Source of the DNA: Actinomycetes bacterium
GTDB lineage: Bacteria > Actinomycetota > Coriobacteriia > WRKU01
Reading direction: 5' to 3'
Length of the DNA stretch: 5,681 bases
Assembly (NCBI GenBank): GCA_009781565.1
Contig: WQXV01000077.1
Coordinates: 1-5,681 of the forward strand
In this document: in pieces, positions 1 through 4,982 of the stretch
Layout of the letters: the number at the start of each line of letters is the position of its first letter
Position numbering within the stretch: the stretch's first letter is position 1
The notes under the pieces: generated by a model
Told to the model about the DNA's origin: nothing
Seen by the model: only the letters and a program-made list of their open reading frames with translations
The model's database searches: none
Made by a program: the position numbers and the translations under genes

Positions 1-201
1 CTCACCGGGGATCTTAGGTAGCATCAGATCGAGGATGATCAGATCGAAGGGCGCATCGTTGTGAAATGCGTTGAGCGCGATCGCACCGTAAGCGGCAGGC
101 GTGACCCAGAATCCGTCACGTTCGAGATAAGCCGCGACCGCATCGCGGATCGCTTTTTCGTCCTCGACGAGCAGTACTCGCCTTGGGTCAGATTTACTCA
201 T
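1..201 (-). CDS. Response regulator receiver domain, OmpR/PhoB-like, partial (C-terminus beyond left edge)
   Basis: The visible 67 residues are the start of a CheY-like receiver domain of a two-component response regulator, a cytoplasmic protein switched on by aspartate phosphorylation from a partner histidine kinase. The sequence shows the acidic metal-binding motif VEDE (residues 12-15) after a hydrophobic beta strand (RVLLV). The phospho-acceptor Asp58 lies in ILDLMLP, the usual place and context for this family. The LMLPKIPGE wording is typical of OmpR/PhoB-type regulators, but the output domain is outside the window, so the subfamily is inferred. The ATG at 201-199 is chosen because AAGGGGG lies 7 bases upstream. 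The gene is 111 bases downstream of the transglutaminase-like gene on the same strand. A cognate kinase may follow to the left, which cannot be seen here. Confidence 0.9.
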   Translation of the reverse strand, partial: MSKSDPRRVLLVEDEKAIRDAVAAYLERDGFWVTPAAYGAIALNAFHNDAPFDLIILDLMLPKIPGE

Positions 202-208
202 AGATATG

Positions 209-215
209 CCCCCTT
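209..215 (-). promoter_or_regulatory. Ribosome binding site of the response regulator gene
   Basis: Read on the minus strand this is AAGGGGG, complementary to the anti-Shine-Dalgarno sequence, with 7 bases to the ATG at 201. It fixes the start codon of the response regulator. Confidence 0.75.
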
Positions 216-230
216 ATTGGTTTTTCTTCT

Positions 231-236
231 ATTGTA
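231..236 (-). promoter_or_regulatory. Putative -10 element for the response regulator gene
   Basis: The minus strand reads TACAAT, five of six matches to TATAAT, and would start transcription near 224, giving a leader of about 20 bases that contains the ribosome binding site. No good -35 hexamer is seen 16-18 bases upstream, so the promoter may be weak, activator-dependent or autoregulated; this is inference. The rest of the gap 202-312 holds a short CCTCGAGG palindrome at 251-258 and no convincing terminator for the gene upstream. Confidence 0.45.
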
Positions 237-312
237 AGTGTACGACCCTACCTCGAGGCACGCACCCCGTTCACCGAAATTCTACATGCAGGGCGAGAGC
301 GTTGCAGCCCGA

Positions 313-1467
313 TCAATACTCCCACCAGTAATACTGATCAAGCCAAGCTAGTGCGATAGAACGATCCATAAAGGGTGCATCGGGGACCGGATTGCCCTCC
401 TCATCGACCACGCTGCGAAACGAATTGAGCGCCACAAAACAGGCATCGTAGAGCGCCACCTGCGCATTGAACTCCTCGTCGGTCATCGGAGTCGCCTCGA
501 CGTAGGCGCGTTTTGCTTCAGCGGCATCAAAGGCAGTGTCCCGTGCGCGGATGATGCGCGCGATCTGATCGACCGCGCTTTGCGGATAGAGTAGCTCGCC
601 CTTTTGCAACGGGATGCTGACCGGTGTCGACTCGAACGTGACCCCCTCTACCAGATCTGAAGATATATCGGTCACATAGGCCGGAGCGGTCATCTCGACG
701 AACTCATAGCCGGTGCCGCGAAAACCTCTTCCCTCACCTTGGATACCGAGCACCATATGCGTCTGCTCCATATAGAGGAAAAGCGCAGTCCCATAACCTT
801 CGTGGGTCAAAAGTGCCGCTGCCAGCATTGCCAGCTCGTCACAATCTCCGGTGCCATCGACCAACGTCTGGACCGGCATGCGGGGATCGCCCTCTCCGAT
901 CTGGTCGGTTTCAGCATCTTGGACGCGGCTCATATCATAGGGAAAGGACTGGACATATTTGATGATGAGCTCGGCATAGGAGGCGACATCGAGAGCCTCA
1001 GCGTCCCGGATCTCGCGAAGCTGTCCGCAGGTATAGGCTATCGAGAGGTCCATGGCAGGATCGAAGGTAAGTCGACCGTAATAATCCTGCATAGTCTCCT
1101 TGAAGGTGAGCCGCTCATCCCCGTCGATCCATCGCTCGAGCCTGATTGCACCGTAATAGACCCCATTCTCAACTTGTGGTGTCAGCGTATGCGCGACCTC
1201 GTTAAATGAGAAGGTGATGGTCGCTGGGGTGAACTCGGGGCCTTCGAACGGGGTGATATGGGGAATGATGGCGGGGTTGGCCTCTTCCTTATCACTGTAG
1301 TTGGTCGGCTCGACAACGTGTGCCTCTTCGGGAATTGTGGGGTTGTATGCGGTGGCAGTCAAGGCACAGGCTGCAGTAGCGACGATGAGCATCACCAGCA
1401 ACGCAGCGATGATCCATCTTCCGTACTTCCTCTTCGGTTTTAGTTGAGGCTCGATCATGGTATCCAT
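313..1467 (-). CDS. Membrane-anchored transglutaminase-like (Cys-His-Glu) domain protein, 384 aa
   Basis: The N-terminus is cytoplasmic and basic (PKRKYGRW, residues 11-18). It is followed by one hydrophobic segment at about 18-40, which acts as a signal anchor or uncleaved signal peptide and puts the rest outside the cell. A Pro/Glu/Thr-rich stretch (about 43-82) links to a globular part. Residues about 160-265 look like a transglutaminase-like fold: GDCDELA with Cys209, a helix and strand, HMVLGI with His237, and YEFVEMT with Glu258, in the family's order and spacing. Such domains include cysteine proteases and amide-bond-forming enzymes; the substrate here is unknown, and a cell-wall or surface-protein role is inference. 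TAAC (31-34) is a poor lipobox. The C-terminus is rich in aromatics (WLDQYYWWEY). No strong Shine-Dalgarno precedes Met1; Met4 is an equally possible start. The gene lies 53 bases after alaA, so co-transcription is likely. Confidence 0.8.
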   Translation of the reverse strand: MDTMIEPQLKPKRKYGRWIIAALLVMLIVATAACALTATAYNPTIPEEAHVVEPTNYSDKEEANPAIIPHITPFEGPEFTPATITFSFNEVAHTLTPQVENGVYYGAIRLERWIDGDERLTFKETMQDYYGRLTFDPAMDLSIAYTCGQLREIRDAEALDVASYAELIIKYVQSFPYDMSRVQDAETDQIGEGDPRMPVQTLVDGTGDCDELAMLAAALLTHEGYGTALFLYMEQTHMVLGIQGEGRGFRGTGYEFVEMTAPAYVTDISSDLVEGVTFESTPVSIPLQKGELLYPQSAVDQIARIIRARDTAFDAAEAKRAYVEATPMTDEEFNAQVALYDACFVALNSFRSVVDEEGNPVPDAPFMDRSIALAWLDQYYWWEY

Positions 1468-1472
1468 ACTAC

Positions 1473-1487
1473 CGCAAGACGCTTGCG
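1473..1487 (-). other. Small hairpin just upstream of the transglutaminase-like gene start
   Basis: CGCAAG and CTTGCG form a perfect 6-bp stem around a 3-base loop. It ends 5 bases before Met1 of the downstream gene, inside the 53-base gap after alaA. On the minus strand no T-run follows it, so it is not a canonical intrinsic terminator. It lies where a ribosome binding site would be expected and could lower initiation at Met1 or act as an mRNA processing or stabilising stem. Function is inferred only from position. Confidence 0.45.
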
Positions 1488-1520
1488 CAAAAGCACGAGC
1501 AAAAGGTCTGGACGGAGTGG

Positions 1521-2747
1521 TCAGTCTTGACGATAATCTGCCAGAAAACGCTTGAGACGCACGCCGACTTCGGTCAGCTGGTCGGTCTCGGGCAAAAAGA
1601 CGATCCGGAAGTATTCAGGGGTCGGCCAGTTGAACCCTCGACCATGCACGATCAGAACGTTCTCGGCTTTGAGAAAATCGTAGGCGAACTGCTCGTCATC
1701 GCTGATGTTGAACTTCTCGACCTCGAGCCTTGGAAACACATAGAGTCCTGCCGCAGGTCTGACAGCGCTCAGTCCCTCGATATCTTCGATGATACTCATC
1801 GCCTTTTCGCGCTGTTCGAAGATGCGCCCTCCGGGCACGATCAGATCATCAAGGCTTTGATGTCCCTCGAGTGCAGTGGCGATTATCGATTGACCGGGAA
1901 CGTTGGCGCACAGGCGCATGTTGGAGAGCATATCGATACCCTCGAGATAACCACGACGGCCGCTGGCGCTCTTCTTATCGCCGGAGATAACCATCCAGCC
2001 GCTGCGATACCCAGCCACGCGATGCGATTTGCTCAGACCGTTGAACGTGATGCAGAGTACATCGGGAGCCAGAGAGGCGATCGCGGTGTGCTCCTTACCG
2101 TCGAAGACCATGCGGTCATAGATCTCATCGGAAAAGATGATGAGGTTGTGCTCACGTGCGATCTCGACCATCTGCTCGAGTATCTTTTTGGGATAGAGCG
2201 CTCCGGTCGGGTTGTTGGGGTTGATGACCACCAGACCCTTGGTGTGTGCGGTGACCTTGCGCTTGATATCCTCGATATCGGGCCACCAGTTGTTCTCCTC
2301 ATCGCACAGATAGTGGACCGGAGTTCCACCAGCCAGTTTGGTCGTGGCGGTCCACAAAGGATAGTCGGGTGCGGGGATGAGCATCTCGTCGCCCTCGTCG
2401 AGCAACGCCTGCATGCACAGATTGATCAGCTCGCTGACCCCGTTGCCGGTATAGATGTCCTCGATCTCGACGTTGGCGATCCCTTTGCGCGCCGCGTAAT
2501 CAGCGATCGCCTCACGCGCATCGACGATACCATGGGATTCACTGTAGCCCTGGGTGTTGGGGAGCTGCTCGATCATATGCTCGAGCATGATATCGGGAGC
2601 ACGGAACCCGAAGGGTGCGGGATTTCCGATATTGAGGTGGATGATCTCCTCACCTCGCCTCTTCATCGCGGCTGCCTCATCGACCACAGGACCTCTCACA
2701 TCGTAGAGAACTCCGTCAAGCTTTGTCGATTTGCTGATACGAGGCAT
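1521..2747 (-). CDS. alaA: Glutamate-pyruvate aminotransferase, AlaA type (class I PLP-dependent), 408 aa
   Basis: The enzyme transfers the amino group between glutamate and pyruvate, making alanine and 2-oxoglutarate in the cytoplasm, with pyridoxal phosphate as cofactor. The protein matches Escherichia coli AlaA as I remember it almost from end to end: YDVRGPV near the N-terminus, LNIGNPAPFGF, IYTGNGVSELI, PAPDYPLWTA, VINPNNPTGA, FSDEIYD and ITFNGLSK. Lys240 in GLSK is the Schiff-base lysine, Asp207 and Tyr210 in SDEIYD contact the cofactor, and Arg381 in FRIVFLP should bind the substrate carboxylate. A few extra residues (around SASGRR) follow the GDKK turn. Length is normal for the family. 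An upstream in-frame TTG at 2759 would add four residues, but GGAG lies 6 bases before the ATG at 2747, so ATG is preferred. It is first in its transcript, followed by the transglutaminase-like gene. Confidence 0.93.
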   Translation of the reverse strand: MPRISKSTKLDGVLYDVRGPVVDEAAAMKRRGEEIIHLNIGNPAPFGFRAPDIMLEHMIEQLPNTQGYSESHGIVDAREAIADYAARKGIANVEIEDIYTGNGVSELINLCMQALLDEGDEMLIPAPDYPLWTATTKLAGGTPVHYLCDEENNWWPDIEDIKRKVTAHTKGLVVINPNNPTGALYPKKILEQMVEIAREHNLIIFSDEIYDRMVFDGKEHTAIASLAPDVLCITFNGLSKSHRVAGYRSGWMVISGDKKSASGRRGYLEGIDMLSNMRLCANVPGQSIIATALEGHQSLDDLIVPGGRIFEQREKAMSIIEDIEGLSAVRPAAGLYVFPRLEVEKFNISDDEQFAYDFLKAENVLIVHGRGFNWPTPEYFRIVFLPETDQLTEVGVRLKRFLADYRQD

Positions 2748-2753
2748 ATCCCA

Positions 2754-2757
2754 CTCC
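2754..2757 (-). promoter_or_regulatory. Ribosome binding site of alaA
   Basis: The minus strand reads GGAG followed by 6 bases and ATG at 2747-2745. This decides against the overlapping TTG start at 2759-2757, whose last base is the first G of the site. Confidence 0.7.
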
Positions 2758-2764
2758 AAACACT

Positions 2765-2793
2765 TTGCGAACTATCTAGTATATCGTTATACT
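2765..2793 (+). promoter_or_regulatory. Promoter of the tRNA-Thr gene (-35 TTGCGA, -10 TATACT)
   Basis: TTGCGA at 2765-2770 and TATACT at 2788-2793 are separated by exactly 17 bases, the optimal spacing for the main vegetative sigma factor. Matches are four of six and five of six. A start near 2800 would give a pre-tRNA leader of about 11 bases. The small membrane-protein gene downstream has no separate promoter visible, so it is probably read from this one too. Confidence 0.65.
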
Positions 2794-2794
2794 A
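2777..2794. repeat. Inverted repeat joining two divergent -10 elements
   Basis: TAGTATA and TATACTA are perfect inverted 7-base arms around the spacer TCGT. Each arm carries the -10 hexamer of one of the two divergent promoters. The symmetry may result only from two TATACT boxes facing away from each other, or it may be an operator for a dimeric regulator. Confidence 0.7.
2778..2783 (-). promoter_or_regulatory. Putative -10 element of the alaA promoter
   Basis: The minus strand reads TATACT, five of six matches to the consensus. Transcription would start near 2771 and give a leader of about 24 bases with the ribosome binding site in it. The -35 position at 2801-2806 (17-base spacer) reads TCCACG, only three of six matches, so this is the weaker of the two promoters in the gap. 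It shares an inverted repeat with the tRNA promoter on the other strand. Confidence 0.5.
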
Positions 2795-2811
2795 CTACCT
2801 CGTGGAGAATG

Positions 2812-2887
2812 GCCAGCCTAGCTCAATTGGAAGAGCAATTGACTTGTAATCAATAGGTTGGGGGTTCGAGTCCCCCGGCTGGCTCCA
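2812..2887 (+). tRNA. tRNA-Thr (anticodon UGU), CCA encoded
   Basis: A complete 76-base cloverleaf is visible. The acceptor stem GCCAGCC (2812-2818) pairs with GGCTGGC (2877-2883). The D stem GCTC/GAGC (2821-2824, 2833-2836) holds a loop with the invariant GG. The anticodon stem ATTGA/TCAAT (2838-2842, 2850-2854) holds the loop CTTGTAA, so the anticodon is TGT (2845-2847), decoding ACA and other ACN threonine codons by wobble. A 5-base variable loop follows, then the T stem GGGGG/CCCCC with loop TTCGAGT. All stems are perfectly paired. The discriminator base is T (2884) and CCA is encoded at 2885-2887. G1-C72 and C2-G71 fit known threonine identity. The last A of CCA is also the first base of the next gene's Shine-Dalgarno region. 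No integrase or repeated tRNA end marks an attachment site. Confidence 0.97.
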
Positions 2888-2895
2888 GGAAGGAG
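2887..2895 (+). promoter_or_regulatory. Ribosome binding site of the small membrane-protein gene, abutting the tRNA 3' end
   Basis: AGGAAGGAG lies 6 bases before the ATG at 2902 and is a near-ideal Shine-Dalgarno sequence. Its first A is the terminal A of the tRNA's CCA. Once the tRNA is cut out, the mRNA would keep a leader of only 14 bases that still contains most of this site. Confidence 0.8.
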
Positions 2896-2901
2896 CCTAC
2901 C

Positions 2902-3315
2902 ATGTCGCATGACATAACGACCGAGCAACAGCCACCGGAGTCGTGGATCAAAAGGCTTAACAACGCGATCGCAAACAAGACAGCAGTAGTCCTCTCAAGC
3001 ATGTGGCTCTTCTGGATCCTCGTGGTCGCGATCATCGCCGCCTATGTCATGCAGCCACCGAAAGGCGCCTTCGATATCTCGCTGTTCTTCATCTCGACAG
3101 CATTTCAGGGTATCGCGCTACCGGTGCTTGCCTTTGTGAGCAACATCCAAGGGGACAAGCAGCAAGAACAGCTTGATAATATGCAGTCAGAGATCCACAA
3201 AGAACTCAAGCTCATCAAGGAACTCATCAAAGACGTACAGGACGAACAGAAGAAGATCGAGAGTGTTGCGCACCTTGATACTGATGCGCCTGCGATCGAA
3301 GGCTCAGATTCCTAG
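2902..3315 (+). CDS. Small two-helix membrane protein with C-terminal coiled coil (DUF1003 / low-affinity iron permease-like topology), 137 aa
   Basis: No definite function is recognised. After a polar N-terminus (1-27) come two hydrophobic segments, about 28-50 (rich in Trp, Phe, Ile and Val) and about 59-80, joined by a short loop containing QPPKGAFD. A charged Lys/Glu/Gln-rich helix (about 84-122) follows with Leu, Met and Ile at heptad-like positions, so it is likely a coiled coil, then an acidic tail. The second helix ending in LPVLAFVSNIQGDKQ and running into a charged helix resembles the layout of DUF1003 and of the low-affinity iron permease family; I recognise the layout only, so the assignment is tentative. 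A strong ribosome binding site and base use like the neighbours support a real gene. It starts 14 bases after tRNA-Thr and probably shares its promoter. Its TAG stop overlaps the stop of the PASTA gene on the other strand. Confidence 0.82.
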   Translation: MSHDITTEQQPPESWIKRLNNAIANKTAVVLSSMWLFWILVVAIIAAYVMQPPKGAFDISLFFISTAFQGIALPVLAFVSNIQGDKQQEQLDNMQSEIHKELKLIKELIKDVQDEQKKIESVAHLDTDAPAIEGSDS

Positions 3316-4277
3316 GGAATCAGATCCACCGGCTCGAACGTAGCACTGATCTTCGTGCCTGGAACGACCATCGTTCCTCTTGCAGGATCCTGTCTGACTA
3401 CCGTACCGTTCAGATCACTACCACCCGGATTGAGCACCAATCCCGCACTGCTGGTAATCTGGAGCGCTTGGGTCATCGTCAAGGTACCCAGATCGGGAAC
3501 CTGTACCTGGTTCACGGGCCGGGCGCCCTTCGAGATCGTAATGAACACCGTGGTCCCCTTAGCACAGGTGACTTGCGGATAGGGATTCTGCGTCACCACG
3601 TTTCCGACGGGAACGGTCGCATTGTACTCATCGTGCGCATCGATGCCGAAACCGGCATTGGTCAATGCAGTCGTAGCAGCATCACGAGTGATGCCGAGCA
3701 CGTTGGGTACCAAGGCGGTCTCGACCCCCAGCGCCGTCGTGAATGAGACCGTGGTCTCTTTCTCGACGGCCGTACCTGGTGCGACCGATTGCTTGAACAC
3801 CTGTCCTGCTATTGCAGCGGTGGTGAACTCGGGATTGGTCGGTACGGCGATCAAGCTCAGTTTATCGAGCGTCTCTTCTGCTTGGACTTGCGTCATACCG
3901 GTCAGATCGGGAACCTTGACCTGCTCTGGATCCTTTCCCGAACCTTTTGACACAGTCAGCTTCATCGCGCTTCCCAGCTCGATCTCCTCGCCGGCTTCCG
4001 GATCCTGAGAGATGACGGTGCCCTCTGCGATCGTATCGTGAAACTCATCGGTGATCGCTCCTACGGTCAGTCCTTCGGTGGTGATGAAGCGTGTGGCATC
4101 CTCCTTGGTCATACGGACCACACTGGGAGCTTCGATCATCTCGACCTCGTCGGCGACATCGGCCCCACCATAGAGACTCCAAAGGCTCCACGCAAGGCCT
4201 GCGACCAGAGCTGCTATCAGCAACAACAGGATGATAAAGACCGAACGCGCACGTGAATTGAGATCAAGGGCCTCCAT
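3312..4277 (-). CDS. Single-pass membrane protein with four PASTA repeats, no kinase domain, 321 aa
   Basis: A short cytoplasmic N-terminus (1-12, with RARS) is followed by one membrane helix (about 13-37), so the long C-terminal part is outside the cell. It holds four PASTA-type repeats at about 47-112, 118-182, 186-251 and 256-314. Repeats 2-4 open with VPDLTGM, VPNVLGI and VPDLGTL, and repeats contain the typical V-x-x-Q-x-P turn (VISQDPEAG, VVTQNPYPQ, VVRQDPARG). Repeat 1 is divergent (APSVVRM in place of VPxVxG). In PknB/PrkC kinases and some penicillin-binding proteins PASTA repeats bind peptidoglycan fragments or scaffold the divisome; here there is no kinase or transpeptidase domain. 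A wall-sensing or scaffold role is inferred. It follows the sigma-factor gene by 117 bases, with AAGGAG 7 bases before its ATG. There is a single Cys (238). The stop codon overlaps that of the convergent gene. Confidence 0.9.
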   Translation of the reverse strand: MEALDLNSRARSVFIILLLLIAALVAGLAWSLWSLYGGADVADEVEMIEAPSVVRMTKEDATRFITTEGLTVGAITDEFHDTIAEGTVISQDPEAGEEIELGSAMKLTVSKGSGKDPEQVKVPDLTGMTQVQAEETLDKLSLIAVPTNPEFTTAAIAGQVFKQSVAPGTAVEKETTVSFTTALGVETALVPNVLGITRDAATTALTNAGFGIDAHDEYNATVPVGNVVTQNPYPQVTCAKGTTVFITISKGARPVNQVQVPDLGTLTMTQALQITSSAGLVLNPGGSDLNGTVVRQDPARGTMVVPGTKISATFEPVDLIP

Positions 4278-4284
4278 GGCAGTT

Positions 4285-4290
4285 CTCCTT
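4285..4290 (-). promoter_or_regulatory. Ribosome binding site of the PASTA gene
   Basis: The minus strand reads AAGGAG with 7 bases to ATG at 4277-4275. It is a strong site and fixes the start. Confidence 0.8.
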
Positions 4291-4312
4291 CTCGAGGGAT
4301 TTCGACGCCTTA

Positions 4313-4318
4313 AGTATA
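4313..4318 (-). promoter_or_regulatory. Putative -10 element for the PASTA gene
   Basis: The minus strand reads TATACT, the same hexamer as in the alaA and tRNA-Thr promoters. It would start transcription near 4306, about 29 bases before the ATG. No clear -35 is present at 16-18 bases upstream (GCAAAG or nearby). The gap 4278-4394 after the sigma-factor gene shows no intrinsic terminator, so the PASTA gene could be read both from here and from the sigma operon. Confidence 0.4.
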
Positions 4319-4394
4319 GCGCAGCAGAATCGAGTCTTTGCCTCGCTCAAGCATCGTGCCCGATGTGGGCAGTCGTGCAGGCAGTAAGGTTGCC

Positions 4395-4982
4395 TCAGCC
4401 TCGCAAAGTCATCTTCTTGCGCACGCGTTGCAGGGTGCCATCGACCGCCTTGGGCGTCTTGCCCAGCTGGTGAGCGATCTCCGAATACGAATAGCCACGC
4501 GCGTATCTGATGAACACTTCCTTTTCCAGATCGCTCAGCTCACTCTCGATAAATCGCATGAGCTGACCGGCGTACTCGGCTGCGAGCATGCGCTCCTCGG
4601 GCGTGGGGGCGAACTCGTCGGTGAGCTCGATCGACTCCCCATCGCCTGCCATTCCATCTAGCGATTGCGCGATGGTCAGAGCTCCGTGCTTTTTGGTATG
4701 CTCCGAGCGCAACGCACTCACGATCTCGTTGCGGATACAGGTCGCGGCATAGGTCTTGAACTTTGCTCCTCTGCCCAGGTTGTAGGTTCTGATCGCAGCC
4801 AGAAGCCCGATATAGCCATGCTGCATCAAGTCGTCCTGTGTGCCCGAGCGGGAGAAGAAGCCTTCTCGATTGATGATGGTAATCACCAAAAAGCGATAGC
4901 GTGCGACAAGTTCTCGCTCGGCGAGCAGGTCGCCACTTTGCGCTTGGGTGACCAGTGCCACATCGGTGGTCGCACGCGGCAT
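4395..4982 (-). CDS. sigH: RNA polymerase sigma-70 family factor, SigH (Spo0H)-like, 195 aa
   Basis: This is an alternative sigma factor that would direct core RNA polymerase to a subset of promoters. Sigma region 2 spans about 20-95: DDLMQHGYIGLLAAIRTYN (50-68) matches the core-binding helix and GAKFKTYAATCIRNEIVSALRS (72-93) the -10 recognition and melting part. A variable linker (about 95-130) precedes region 4 (about 135-192), where LSDLEKEVFIRYARGYSYSEIAHQLGKTPKAVDGTLQRVRKK holds the -35 binding helix-turn-helix. Regions 1.1 and 3 are absent or minimal, as in SigH and ECF-like factors. The position after rlmB and yacP is that of B. subtilis sigH, supporting the name by synteny; the regulon is unknown. 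Its ATG overlaps the yacP stop (TAATG) and it has only a weak own Shine-Dalgarno, so translational coupling is likely. No anti-sigma gene is adjacent. Confidence 0.9.
   Translation of the reverse strand: MPRATTDVALVTQAQSGDLLAERELVARYRFLVITIINREGFFSRSGTQDDLMQHGYIGLLAAIRTYNLGRGAKFKTYAATCIRNEIVSALRSEHTKKHGALTIAQSLDGMAGDGESIELTDEFAPTPEERMLAAEYAGQLMRFIESELSDLEKEVFIRYARGYSYSEIAHQLGKTPKAVDGTLQRVRKKMTLRG

Noticed and set aside
31..34. Lipobox (TAAC at residues 31-34 of the 313-1467 protein), coordinates given as residues
   Set aside because: The -3 position is Thr rather than Leu or a similar residue, and the hydrophobic segment continues past the Cys, so a signal anchor fits better than a lipoprotein signal.
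739..1209. A 156-codon plus-strand frame opposite the transglutaminase-like gene
   Set aside because: No ribosome binding site evidence and no domain; the minus-strand gene has a membrane anchor and catalytic-type motifs, so this is a shadow frame.
1527..2849. A 440-codon open frame on the plus strand opposite alaA
   Set aside because: It begins with TTG, is fully antisense to the well-conserved aminotransferase, runs through the intergenic promoters into the tRNA gene, and its translation shows no recognisable domain. It is open because alaA avoids codons whose complement is a stop.
2864..2887. tRNA 3' end as an attachment site for an integrated element
   Set aside because: No second copy of the tRNA end, no integrase and no mobile-element genes are present in the window; the downstream gene looks native.
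2850..3035. A 61-codon minus-strand frame overlapping the tRNA and the start of the small membrane protein
   Set aside because: It overlaps the tRNA gene antisense and shows only a translated tRNA end (LEPAGGLEPPTY), a well-known spurious ORF product.
4357..4371. Possible terminator hairpin (TGCCC, 5-base loop, GGGCA) between the sigma and PASTA genes
   Set aside because: The stem is only 5 bp and no T-run follows on either strand, so it does not meet the pattern of an intrinsic terminator.
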